64,000 bases of DNA from Lactifluus volemus (taxonomy: Eukaryota > Basidiomycota > Agaricomycetes > Russulales > Russulaceae). This document shows positions 1-11,092 of this stretch, piece after piece. The notes beneath the pieces are model-generated. The model did no database searches, had not been told where the DNA came from, and worked only from the letters and a program-made list of their open reading frames with translations. Position 1 is the first letter of the stretch; each line of letters begins with the position of its first letter. Location: positions 186,001-250,000 of the forward strand of contig WTXI01000010.1 of NCBI GenBank assembly GCA_022376515.1. The letters are read 5' to 3'. The translations under genes and the position numbers were made by a program.

Positions 1-3
1 TAG

Positions 4-1913
4 GCCATGGTCAACGTTTCATATTACTGTGGGTTTATCTCGCAGTCTTGCTAATTAACATGTTGATCCATATATCGGTAGATGGTTTTGCCGACCCGCT
101 TAGCGCGCAAGGCGTGATAACCGGGCCCCGAGCAGCCCGGAATCGTGCCGCATCCCTCACGCGTGCCGCAATGTTTTATCGCCGCGCTTTGAAGCGTGGT
201 GAGGTGCCAGCTGAAGGCACCAATGACACACCGTTCTGCATGGACACTTATCGGTGCGTTTCTCAGCCCCTATTGTTAAGCGGACGTTTCACTCAGCGTA
301 TATATGCGCAGGTGGATGTTTGACTGCGCGCGTGTGCCAGGTACCAACGGTCTTGACTGGAGTGTGTCGCACGCCAAAGAGGGCGATACGAGTGGTGACG
401 GTCACATAGTCGTGCTTCGCAATGGGCACTTCTGGCGGCTGGACGCTGCCCAGGACGGGCGAATTCTCAGCACGGAAGAGCTCGAAGCGCAAGTTGCTTC
501 CCTACTTTCTTTTCGTCTTTCTTCAATCTCACACTACGTTTGCAATGAAGCCAGATAGAACACATCATTTCCCTATCGACGACCAAACAACCCGCCGTGG
601 GCGCGTTGACAGCCGCGAACAGGGACCTGTGGGCGTCCGACTACGTGCATCTGCGCAACCTCTCGCCGTCAAATGCGGCGCTGCTCGACACGATCGACTC
701 GGCTGCATTCATTCTCTGCCTGGATCCTGCGACACCAGGCGACTTTGTGACCACCTCGCGCTTCCTGTGGCACGGCGCGCCCAATGGCCTACGTGATCGA
801 TGGGTAGACAAGCCCATACAGCTGATCGTTTTCGACAGCGCGCGCGCAGGGCTCATGGGCGAACACTCGGTCATGGACGGTACGCCGACGCTCGCATTCA
901 CTGACGCGATTTGCAGCGCCTTGGCAAACCCGGCGTTCGACCACGGCACCGCTTCGGCCTCTTCATCAGGACCCGTGGAGCTAAAATGGACGCTCGATCG
1001 GGAGCTCGATCAGGGCGTCGCGCGGGCAGAAAAAGACGCTGCGGAACTGGTCGCGTCGCAAACGATGAGTGTGGTCAAGACCAGTTACGGCAAGCGCGCC
1101 ATCAAATCTGCGGGCGTGTCGCCCGACGCCTGGGCGCAGCTGCTCGTACAACTCGCGTACGCGCGGCTTTTGCACGTAAGGGGAGAGGAACGACAGGGCG
1201 GGACGTACGAGAGCGCGAGCACGCGCCGGTTCTTTAAAGGTCGCACCGAGGTCGTGCGCGTCGTTACAAGCGAGAGCGATGCGTTTGTGCGCGCCATGAC
1301 GACCAAGCGCGATGATAGTGACAGCGTCGTGGTAGAGGATAGGAGGACGCTGTTTGAGGTTGCGGCAAAGACGCACGTTGCGAATGCGCAAGCTGCTGGA
1401 CGCGGAGAGGGCGTCGATCGGCATTTGCTAGGTTCGTTTTGAGGGACCTGATTGTGCGTGTGTTGATGATTCTTTTTTTTAGGACTGAGGAAGGTGCTGA
1501 AGGAAGGAGAGAAGGTCCCGGAAATGTTTGAGGATCCTGTCGTGAAACGCGCCAGTTATTGGACCTTGAGCACGTCTGCGCTCTTTTCGAAGTACCTGCG
1601 CGAATACGGATGGGGCGAGGTGCGGTCGTTCTCTCTCCTCCATCACGTGCTAACTGATGAGCGCCCATGCTACAAGGTCGTTCCAAATGGTTTTGGGGTT
1701 GCGTACATTACCGGATTTGACGGTAGGTCCACACATGGAGTCATCAAGACCCCCTTGTTCTAATGAGATGTCGTTGTCACAGATTATATGCAGTTTACGA
1801 TCACGTCGCGCACGGAGGTGCCAAACGAGGAGTTTGCAGCAGAGATATCGCGTGCAGCGGAGGACCTGTATTCGTTGTACTTTTCTGGAGAGGTGTCCAA
1901 GTCTAGATTGTGA
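4..1913 (+). CDS. Carnitine O-acetyltransferase, 5' end outside window
   Basis: Choline/carnitine acyltransferase family; moves acetyl groups between CoA and carnitine so that they can leave peroxisomes and mitochondria. Six exons splice in frame: 4-28, 82-253, 312-492, 555-1431, 1483-1722, 1783-1913, giving 541 residues of the C-terminal part. Family landmarks appear in order: VNVSYYYGF, PFCMDTYRWMFDCARVPG, GALTAANRDLW, and the catalytic region GEHSVMDGTPT with the His codon at 864-866, then YITGFDDYMQFTITSR near the end. The last three residues are SRL, a PTS1-type peroxisomal signal. The exon starting at base 4 follows an apparent TAG acceptor at the window edge, so upstream exons are missing. 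No frame problems were found. Family assignment is secure; the organelle is inferred from the C-terminus. Confidence 0.93.
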
Positions 1914-2117
1914 ACTTAACATTTGTGTACACACCCCCATTGTAGACCGTGGGAAGTCGGAGTGTGAAAACGAGTTAGCGACGGATGTAAACCTGGCCAA
2001 CCCCAACTATACAGTAGATTGATTGATATGTTATACGAACCCCCTTGATCTCCTCCCTCTCGAGTAATGTCTTACTCGTATTTCATTCAATTCGATACTC
2101 CCACTTCATTGCCCTCA

Positions 2118-2941
2118 ATGTCAACCCGTCTTCTCACCTCCCTTAAACTTCCCTTTTCCAAATCCAAACAAGATTCGTCCTCATCACAACTTGTTCGTTA
2201 CACCCTTAACCTCTCGTGTTTGAACATTCTCTACCTGTCTTTCAACTAGCCCGAACCCTCCCGTGAACCCGCTGCAGTTCCACCAAGCTATGAGGAGATT
2301 ATAATGGGTCTGCATCTATCTCGAACACCTCACATCCCCGCGCACCTAGCGCACCTTTACCCACCGCAGTCACAGCCTCGTCTACACCGCGAGTTGTCGT
2401 CCTCTCCAACCCCAACCTCAATCACCACTACATCCATCTCCTCCGTGCCTGCCCCTTGTATCCCTCATCGAGTCACACTCAAACCGCGCTCCCAGTCTCT
2501 CCGCAACGTCTCTTCATCTCAATCATCCTCTCATTCCCGTCCGCGTGTCCGTCTCCCTCCACCACCAGCTCGCTCGGCGATGAAAAAACCGCGCAAAAGA
2601 CCAGAGTCGGTGAATTCGAGCGTGACGCCCGACACGGCGAGCGGGTCCACCGTCTCGTCTAGCGTTGCTCATCCGTCGACACCGACGCGTCACACTTCTA
2701 GGCTTCTCACGCGGTTTCTACGGCCGAACAAGGAGCGACGTGTCCATCGGCAGCTTCTTCGTCTCTCGTTGTCATCGTTGCGGAACCGGACGGGTCGGAA
2801 CCGGAGCCTGGGCCTGAGCGCAAGGCTGTGCGATTCGGAGACGTCGCAGAGAAGAGGAGTCATGATGTCTTTTTTTTGCATTTTTTTCTTTCTTGTTGGA
2901 ACAAATGGAAACTTGTAGACGCAATTCTTCCACCCCTCTGA
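2118..2941 (+). CDS. Unresolved small protein with PPSYEE (PY) motif
   Basis: Not recognised. A short first exon (Met at 2118, or 2067 further upstream) is basic and Ser-rich and ends at a donor at 2193. After the acceptor at 2249 the frame reads PPSYEEI, a PY motif of the kind bound by WW domains of Rsp5/Nedd4 ubiquitin ligases. Downstream the protein-like composition moves to another frame around 2300, consistent with one missing base. A possible intron at 2645-2701 then leads to an acidic stretch followed by RKAVRFGDVAEKR, which looks genuinely coding. Ser, Pro and Thr dominate throughout. The exon structure is not settled and the 3' end could differ. Function unknown; the PY motif would suggest membrane-protein ubiquitination adaptors, but that is only a guess. 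Confidence 0.35.
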
Positions 2942-3257
2942 TAGAAACCCCTTCCCTCTTCCCGGTCTTCCTTTCATCTCTTCATGACTCTTACATATGA
3001 TTGTAGCATGTCTTTTCTCAAACCATTATTATTTTTAAAAGATGCACTCGTATTGTTATAGTAGTCCACTTTTCTTCAATTCAATTACTGGGATATTCTC
3101 CACAAAACCCACCGCTGAGAGTGTTCAGCTGTGGTACACAGCTGCTTACGTTACGAACCCCAAAGGCTGTGTGACCCCTCCATAAAACTCTCTGCTGCGC
3201 CCCAAGCTTGTCTCTCACATCACCCCATTCATCTTTAGGCTCCTATCTTGAAGAACC
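2942..3257 (+). promoter_or_regulatory. Upstream region of the DnaJ gene
   Basis: About 316 bases without a gene, containing pyrimidine-rich stretches that are common upstream of basidiomycete start codons. No specific box is supported. Confidence 0.3.
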
Positions 3258-5379
3258 ATGTCTCCTGTAGAAACGGAGTATTACGACTTGGTGAGCTTCC
3301 AATCCATGCATTGACCGTCGCTCGGTTTGGCGCCGTCCTTATGATGCAAATCCCTTCATAGCTCGGTGTCCCGGTAGATGTAAATGATACAGATCTCAAA
3401 AAGGCCTATCGAAAGGCTGCTATGAGGGTGCGTCTTGTCAACGTTCAGGATATTACCTTTCACCACGGTCATCCCCTTACACGCAAACCAGTACCACCCA
3501 GATAAGAATCCGTCCCCAGATGCAGAAGAAAAGTTCAAGGAGATGAGGTACGCATTTCTTCTTTTTTGTTGCAACCCTTTTGCGTGTATTGATTTTCTTA
3601 CCCCGTCTTGTTTCATCGGACTCGCAGCGAGGCGTATCGGGTACTTTCTGATTCAGTGCGTGCCATCCGCATCCCCCTCCCTAATCTGAGCTCGCGTTGA
3701 CCGCCCATGCTTGGTTCTGTCTTGCAGAACTTGCGAACGGTCTACGATAAGAACGGGAAGAAGATGGTAAGCGCTGAGGGCGGCTCGAATATTGAGGACC
3801 CGGCCACTTTCTTCGCCAACGTCTTTGGTGGCGAGCGCTTCATGGATTATGTACGTGGCGTGTGTGTGGGGGAACCCGCGTGCCACCTTCCTCATCCAGA
3901 ACGAGATCCTGATTTGTTCTCCATGTTCAACGATAGATCGGAGAAATCTCGTTGATGAAGGACATGACCAGCGTCGCGAATACTATCATGACCGATGAGG
4001 AAAAGGCAGAGGTTGAAGCTGCCGCCTCTGCGAATCACGTCTCTGCCTCCACCTCTACGTCTGCCTCTGCCTCTGCTTCTCCGCCTACGTCTGCACACGC
4101 AGATAATTCGCATGCGAACGAGCCCGCGCACGCTGGTGCAACTTCCTCAGGAACAGGAGGCCAACCTTCAAACTTGCTCGTGCACCACGCCTCCTCTGAG
4201 GATGCCGCGGGTCCCTCAACATCATCTACCGCTTCTCCGACACCCACATCACCACATCACCCCACGACGACGTCATCGTCCTCAACTCCGACTCCACATC
4301 AAGCAAAGAAGCGCGCCAAGTTGACGCCCGAGCAGCGCGAAAAGCTAGCGGTGCACGAACGCGAGCGGAAACGCGCTCTCGAGGTGCGCGTCCGCACGCT
4401 TGCGGAAAAACTCGTCGAACGGTTGCGCCCGTTTGTGGAGGCAAAGAATCCGGGTGCGAACGGGGACCAGGAGACGGCTGCTTGGGAGGCGCGTATGCGT
4501 CGTGAGGCGGACGATCTCAAACTCGAGAGCTTTGGCGTCGAGTTGTTGCATGCGATCGGGACGGTGTACGTCACCAAAGCGAGCAGCTATTTGAAAAGTC
4601 GAAAGTTTCTCGGGATGTGAGTTTTCCTTTTTCCCTTGTTGTCAGTGATGAGAGATGGGACTCATTGGGGTTCATGTAACTTAGTCCTGGGTTTTGGTCA
4701 AAGTTGAAGGAGAAGGGGGCGGTGGCTAAGGATGCGTGGGGCGTGATTGGCAGCGCGTACGTAATTATGTTTTCTCTTCGTTTTTTTGATGAGAAGAATG
4801 TTTTTTTTTTTGCAGGTTGAGTGTACAGCAAGTCATGCAGGATATCGAGCGCGCGCAGTCGAAAGGCGATACGAGCGAAGAAGAGCTCAAGGCGCTCGAG
4901 TACGACGTGACGGGCAAGATCATGCTCGCCTCATGGCGTGGCACCCGCTTCGAAGTCGTCCAAGTACTCCGCGAGGTCCGTCTCCCCGTCTTCCCCTCTC
5001 TATGTACCGATTTGTAAAAAATTGCAGGTGGTGGACAACGTGTTGAAGGATCATAACGTGAACGACCAAGAGCTGTATAACCGCGCGCGTGGTCTGCTGC
5101 TCCTTGGCGCCATCTTTAAGAGCACCGTTCCAGACGAGTCGGACGCAGAACGGCGCGAGCTCGAGCGGTGCGTTTTGTTCTGTTTTTTTTCCCCTTGTGT
5201 TGGCATTGGTACTCATCACACCCATTACTAGGATGGTCGCGGAGGCTGCGAAACCCAAGAAGAAACAGGCCCCGCCGAGTGCTGCGACACAGGCCGCACT
5301 CAACCGCGCACACGAAGCGCGTCAGGGACCCGCAAATGGGCATAGGTCCCCATCGCCACCCACCACCACTACCTCCTGA
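3258..5379 (+). CDS. DnaJ (Hsp40) co-chaperone with DnaJ-X C-terminal domain
   Basis: J-domain protein of the yeast Caj1/Djp1 type, expected to stimulate Hsp70 ATPase and to take part in protein folding or peroxisomal/ER import. Ten exons splice in frame: 3258-3290, 3362-3427, 3492-3547, 3628-3655, 3728-3850, 3937-4616, 4685-4756, 4816-4975, 5028-5167, 5232-5379, giving 501 residues. The J domain occupies the first ~70 residues with TEYYDLLGV, KKAYRKAAM and the HPD motif in YHPDKNP. A short G/N-rich linker follows, then a Ser/Thr/Ala-rich low-complexity segment, a Lys/Arg-rich coiled-coil region and the conserved block GIPGFWSKLKEKG and DAWGVIGSA typical of the DnaJ-X domain. The C-terminus is basic and Pro-rich. 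No zinc-finger (CxxCxGxG) repeats, so it is not a type I DnaJ. The start codon fits the canonical J-domain N-terminus. Confidence 0.93.
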
Positions 5380-5758
5380 GACACAGACACCTGCCCCACT
5401 CCCTCGTATCTTTTCTTGTTGTTTTATGCTGCTGTGGACATTAGACTCCTCTCCCCCGATAAATTCGAACCTCGCCACCGTTTTTGTGTTGCCGACGTTT
5501 TTTTTTTTCGATGAAGTTTGTTGACGATTGGTGACGATCGATTGTATGCGTATATCTTGTAGGGGACGATCTCTACATGGTAATAATATCTTGATTAATG
5601 CGCTGTCCCCAATCTGATCCCCAACTCTTCGTTTCCCCCAACAAAACAAATGCACCCACGGTTATACCTGTTACAAGTAAAGGTTAATCTAAGCGCCGGT
5701 GCTAAAAATAAATTAAAATACCCCCGTTCTAACTCGTCGTCATCGTCGTCGGGAATAA
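5380..5758. other. Intergenic gap between convergent genes
   Basis: Shared 3' region of the DnaJ gene (+) and the M20 hydrolase (-). AT-richer, with T runs and an AATAAA-like string (aataaattaaaat around 5707-5719). No open frame is credible. Confidence 0.4.
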
Positions 5759-7883
5759 TTACAGACCAGTGTCGCCAGTGCTGGCGATGGTGTTTCCTCC
5801 ACCACCGTCATACGCGGCCCGCACGCGCGCACGAAACGCGCCGTCCGACTGCACGCGAAAACCTGTGTGCGCGAGTAGCGCCGCGGTTCGGATCGCGGCG
5901 GCGTGCGCCGCTTCGGAACGTGCTGCTTGCGCAAAGCCCGGTGTGTGATTCTTGGCGTTATCCGGTGTGGGTATGTCTGTTTTTTTTTTATTTTATTTTG
6001 GGGGGTAGGAGTTCATGATGATTGTGGATGTGGTGGTGTGATGGATGATTTATTTTTTTATCAATTGAGTCTTTCTTTTTTTTTCTGGTTGGGAGAGGAG
6101 GAACGTAACTGAATATTGGATGAAGAGCGGGCAACGCTGAATGTAGAGGGGGGAACCGTTTTTTTTTTTTTCATATTGAGTTTTTGTGCGGTTGTTTTCC
6201 CTCCTGCTGGTGAGACTTACCGTGAGAGATGTTTCCCTATGAATTTTTTTTGCTTTGGTGAGTAAAAACAAATCGTCGTGTGGGATCACGTACAAAATCG
6301 GTCGAGGCAGCGGCAGGCTGTTCGGTCCAGTACGAGGGCATGTTATAGTGCCTCTGAGCTGTCAGGGCTACATCCTCCGCTAATGTTGAGGAAAGGGGTA
6401 GGGAGAACATCAGGGGGAATTTTTTGATTTTGCATGGCTTAGCATGGGTTTACTCTGCAGTGCTGAGGGCTGGACTCACCGAGGACGGAGTTCTGGCGTA
6501 AATCAAGGTATGAATCCTTCATCACGGGTTCATGACGACATCCCGTCGCGTTTGCGCCGGATCTGTGTGAGTAGGTTCGTTCGTATTATATTAGCCAAAG
6601 ATATGTGCGCACTCAAAGCAGCGCAACACTCGTTCGCGCAGTGGCACAAGCGCGTCCCATGTATCCGCGCGGATGGACCACGACATCTTGGCGTAATCTG
6701 GAATGACTGTTTCAAGTCACACAAGAAAAAAAATAAAATCAGTACTCTCCCCCCCTTTTGTAACATACTCCATTTTTACGCCGTGGGCGCCCCCATGGCG
6801 TCAAAGTGAACGAATGGGCAATCAAGGGGTGAGTGTGTACGAACCGTTCGGCGTCCAATCACGTCCGGAGATCACTCCATGCACCCGCTGGTCCGGGCGG
6901 ATCTGCTGCCGAAGCGCAGAGATGCCGGCGTATGCTACAAAGGCTGCGTCTAGCGCGTTCACGCCGTCCCAAGGTGCATATCCTGCATGGGCGCTGCCAA
7001 CTGCATGTCAGCGCAAGATGGTCAGGGATGGGGCCTTGTGGCGTACGGTTGTCCGAAATACTCCACCGTGAGAGATTGCAGAGCGAGCGAAGATACGAAG
7101 CCCACTTCTTGTGTATCACCTGCAACGGGGTGACACCTGTCCAGCGGCGCGCAGTGCCTACTAAGTCCAGGGGGCTAACCGCACGCGGGGGCGGGGAAAT
7201 CACAAACATAATGCAAATATCCATATCTTTATAGGCGCCTCTGTCCAATAATATTTGCTTGCCGGCGCCGCATTCCTCGGCTGCGGGGGGGTGGTGACCC
7301 GTGTTGAGGAATGAGCAACACGCAGGAGAGAGCGGTCAGCTGACCCCCAACGTACCAGGTGTACCGAGTAGGACGATCGTCCCTGGAACGTCGTGCCTCT
7401 CTAGGGCGGATCGAAGCGCGAGTGCGATGGCGACGCCGGCCATCGCGATGAGATTGTGTCCGCAACCATGTCCAATTCCCGGTAACGCATCCATTTCAGA
7501 GTTCACGCCGACGACACGTCCCCGCGCGCCGCGTCTGAATTCGGCGCGCCAGGCGGTGGCAAGGCCGAGGTATTGCCGAGTCACGGTGAATCCGCGCGAG
7601 GACATGAACTCGGTCAGGCGATCATGTGCGTATCTGTATATAAAAAAAGCACATTTTATATATAAAGGGAGAAACAAAAAATTTTTGAGATCCGAAAAAA
7701 ACCGACCTCTCCTCAAAGTGAAGCTCAGGATGATCTATAGGGATGCATGGCGTCTGACGACGATTACTGTATCTGGGTTCAGTTGCGCTCACCATGAATG
7801 TCCAAACTTAACCGCCGTAATTCAGGGTCAAGTTTGTGGAGTGTGTCCTCGATGGTCCTCATTATTGCATCCGAGTCGGACAT
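5759..7883 (-). CDS. M20-family amidohydrolase / metallopeptidase
   Basis: Zinc-dependent amide hydrolase of the M20D (aminoacylase/AbgB, PM20D2-like) group. Twelve exons in transcript order: 7793-7883, 7707-7734, 7356-7633, 7208-7280, 7047-7136, 6845-6993, 6613-6706, 6480-6562, 6294-6379, 6221-6236, 6110-6136, 5759-5976; total 1233 nt, 410 residues, in frame throughout. Metal-site landmarks appear in order: HDHPELHFEE, NSEMDALPGIGHGCGHN, AEECGAGK (the Glu-Glu pair), MCHPVAG, the dimerisation-lid segment PAHAGYAPWDGVNALDA, TDFGNISHALP and NHTPGF near the C-terminus. The exon coding GNISH is only 16 nt. The substrate cannot be told from sequence; fungal members are usually annotated as amidohydrolases of unknown or dipeptide substrate. 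No signal peptide, so probably cytosolic. Confidence 0.93.
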
Positions 7884-8602
7884 GTGATCCTTCTCAGAAG
7901 CACTTCCCCAAGAGTACAGAGGGGGGAGACCAGTGTCCCGCCGGGCGTTGACAAAGTCGCAGCTACTCGCGACTCGTACGTATGCCGGCTATTTCAGCAA
8001 TCGTCAGCATCCCGAATCCATGTTTCTTGAAGCCGATATGGTTAGCACTGACGAGCTCTTCCGGGAGGGGTTCCCTGGGGCTAGACGTCTGCGGCGTCAG
8101 TGGGGCGCTTTCCAGTGGAGGAACATGTTGATGCGCGCGTTGCCGGCGGGATCCGGCTAAGATACTTGAAAAACATCCATGGAGGGGATCGGAAGCCATC
8201 GTTCGAAAAAGTGCGGACAGGTTGGACACTAAGGCTCTGTGGAAATTGTTGGTCGTTTTATAAGGCGGGGGTCGCGTGGTGCCTGCAATGCCATCACAAC
8301 CTGAGTTCGAGTGGGTTTATCTGGTGGTGCATTTGTCGCCCCTCCGTGGTCGTCGGAAGTTCTTCCCGGCTTCGCATTGTAGGCCGTTGTCAAATTGAAG
8401 ACATATGACTTTTAAAAAGGATCGATTTGGCCAGCAGAGGATTTATAAGTACAATTTCTAGGGTACGGAAAAAGGCAAACAAGGAAATAACAGGATTGCC
8501 CGGCACAGCGTAGCCAGAAGCCTAGGTCGGTACGTACAGAAATCTTTGGCCCAGTATTCGGAGCGGTCAGCAGACGCACACGCGCGATATAACAGGCATC
8601 GA
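7884..8602 (-). other. Intergenic gap upstream of the M20 gene
   Basis: About 720 bases between the M20 start codon and the stop of the next minus-strand gene. It must hold the M20 promoter. Open frames here have no family resemblance and overlap each other on both strands. Confidence 0.35.
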
Positions 8603-9797
8603 TCAAGGGTTTGCCGATCTGGTGGCGAGCTTCCGTAATAAGCCTGCAGCCGTTGCCATAACACCTTCGCTCTCGGTGAACGCGTCCTCTCCGCTGAAGC
8701 CCAACCTTACAAGACCAGAACGGGTACACAGTCGAGCGAGGTCACCCGTGCTGGTGAGCCCTACTTGAGATGGTGCGCCGTTCCCGACAAGTACTACTGT
8801 TTCTCTGTCCGTCGCTTTCACGATGCAACCAGACGACGCGAGCGCTGGAAGCAGCTGTATATCTCCACGCCGCGCCCGCAGTTCCACGAGACCAGAAAAG
8901 TTCCGTGGGATCAGAAGTGAGACATTACCTACAACATACGAAAGTCAGCATTCGATACTTTTATTTAATCCACCGATGATAAGGGAGAAGCCCAAGTTAT
9001 GGCGCGGGCACAAACCCCCCCCATTTTGGAATATTCATATACACTAGTGGACAGTAGGGCGTTGGACTTACCCGACCGAGAATATGCATCGAAATGAACA
9101 GTCCTAGAAGGGGACTTGGAGACCTGCACTACAATTCAGCGGGAGCTGCATCGACAAGTGGGAGTCTGTCTCACAAGTTCTAAAACGATATTGCCACCGC
9201 GCGTCGTAGAACGAATGGTCGCGGTGGCAGGTAGGCCCGGTTCCCCGACCACTCGGAGGGTGGCATAGATGTTACCATGCCGAGAGTCGAACTTGGCAGT
9301 TGGGGCTCCCATTGTCATATTGCGGAAATGGCGTGGTCTCCTCCCCTCACTGACAACGCGGCTCTCAACTATTGTGTGAAGAATGGAGGGAGTCGAGGAT
9401 GGTGGGCACAACGGGTCAAGCAACCAAGAACCTAGGAAAAAGTTAATGGTCAGCTATCGAACATCAACCGTAGAACTCTCACGGACCTCTGATGGGTTCA
9501 AGCACCGTAAGTACGTTCACACCATTGGTAGGAAGGCTGGGTGCTTCAGCTCCGATCGGCAGCCCTTTGTACAGAGGAGAAGCAACTACAATAGATGACG
9601 AAGTTGACGCGTCCGGAGTTGATGCATAGGCCGGCGGGCCTGGAACAAAATTAGACCGAGCAGGAGTATCATGATCCTGTCTTCGGGATGAGCCATCCGC
9701 GTTTGTCTCTGTGACTCAAAGCATAAAGACTTACGTATTCATTATATCCCGCCTTTTCATTACTCGAATCGTGAGGCTCTTTGTAGTCGATGATCAT
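8603..9797 (-). CDS. DUF7330-type protein, copy A
   Basis: Basidiomycete-expanded family with repeated beta-rich motifs resembling putative-adhesin/DUF7330 domains; biochemical role unknown. Five exons: 9735-9797, 9523-9676, 9175-9431, 9072-9123, 8603-8928; 852 nt, 283 residues, fully in frame. The N-terminus starts MIIDYKEP and is followed by a Ser/Pro linker with GPPAYAST. The domain then shows TAKFDSRHGNIYATLRVVG, TIRSTTRGGNIVLEL, SRTVHFDAYSRSGNVSLL, VELRARRGDIQLLPALA and VRLGFSGED near the C-terminus. These regularly spaced [ST]R.GN[IV] motifs are typical of the family. Copy B at 13953-15068 has the same exon plan, including an exon 4 of exactly 52 nt. No signal peptide or membrane segment is visible. 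Confidence 0.75.
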
Positions 9798-11092
9798 CTT
9801 GGGATAGGAAACACTAGACGGTCGGAGTAGGTGGGAGAGTGGGCAACGTGTGATGAACACCAAACCCCGAGGCGTTTATAGAAGGTGAACTTCAGGAAAG
9901 CGCCGCCTCGGCCACAGCATTCGAAACCAAGTTACGTCCGTACCGGTCGTCTGGCAGCAGGTGGTTCGCAGTTATGGGCGCCCAGGGGCATCATGCATCA
10001 TGTGTTAGTGGAGTAGTAGTCCATGCTGCGGATCAACGTTCACCTGCGGCTCCACGGCAACACTTGTGGAAAACGTTGAGCTGAGCTGTGATATTCGTGA
10101 TATCCGGACTGCGAGAGACAGCGCAAAGGGGTTCCGAAGGCGAAGGACGGCGCTAAAGGACGCGCTCAGGCTAATGGAGTGGCCGTGGCCCGTCCGCAGC
10201 GGCGTCACCTCTCACCGATGGCCCTACTCAAAGCGCCTGCACTGCAATTTCCTCGATGTTTTGCTCACCGCCTCAATTCTATTGGATAGTGGATTTACTT
10301 CCAGAGGACGATTGCTGCATGTCGAATTCTGGCTCAAGAGATGCGTACTTTCATTGTGACAAGTACCACAAGACAGTTTTCCGAGGAAAAGCCGATTTGC
10401 TATGTTGGCAGAGGCGTTTGTGAAGCCCCTTCGAACCACTTCAAGACATTTTGTCTGGATCCTCTTCGAATAGTGTGCACGGTGGAATTCTCCACCATCT
10501 CCCTGGTCAGCGCTTATTCGGCTATATGTTCCACCCTGCCAGTGAGAGTGGCGGATGATATGAGTAGAAGTCGCACCTACGATACCTAGTCTCCATTCTG
10601 ATTGCTGCTCTATTGCAGTACTTCCCGTCAGAACTCAGGAAGGTGAATGTCCTTCAGGTGACCGTAGAAACCATCCGAAGAAGATTTTCCTTGAAGGTTT
10701 CCTCAACATTTGTCATGACCTCAACTGATCATTTTAGGTGCCAAACAGCGCTGTAAAGTTTTGAAACAGTACACGTGGGACATTCACTTCTCGGCGCAAG
10801 TTGAGGCCGTTGAGGATCGAATCTCTTTGACCCTTTCTGACTGCGCATCGATACCATATGAGCAATGTCGATATCTGTCTGTGGATTCCCCCGCAGCGGT
10901 GACCTAGCTTCTATGTGCTGGTCCAATCTTCCTTTTGTTCTGATAGTCTTGCGCCGCAAGATGTCTTTGCACAAGGTAGGCTACGGTGTGTCGTAACGGG
11001 TGTAGAAGACTGCGCAGTGCCCCTTGACCTTTTCCTACAGTTCGAGGGGCATTTAAGAGGATGCTAAGCTTTCTTTGATTTCTACGCCACGG
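9798..11092. other. Intergenic region, no supported gene
   Basis: About 1.3 kb between the divergent DUF7330 copy A and the BTB locus. A minus-strand frame stays open for about 120 codons around 10220-10590 but lacks any recognisable motif. Another at 10729-10974 is equally anonymous. I do not call a gene. Confidence 0.35.

Noticed and set aside
5650..6018. 122-codon plus-strand frame over the end of the M20 gene
   Set aside because: It is the mirror of the real minus-strand exon 5759-5976.
10224..10590. Minus-strand frame open for about 120 codons
   Set aside because: No start context, no motif, and it could not be spliced to neighbouring frames.
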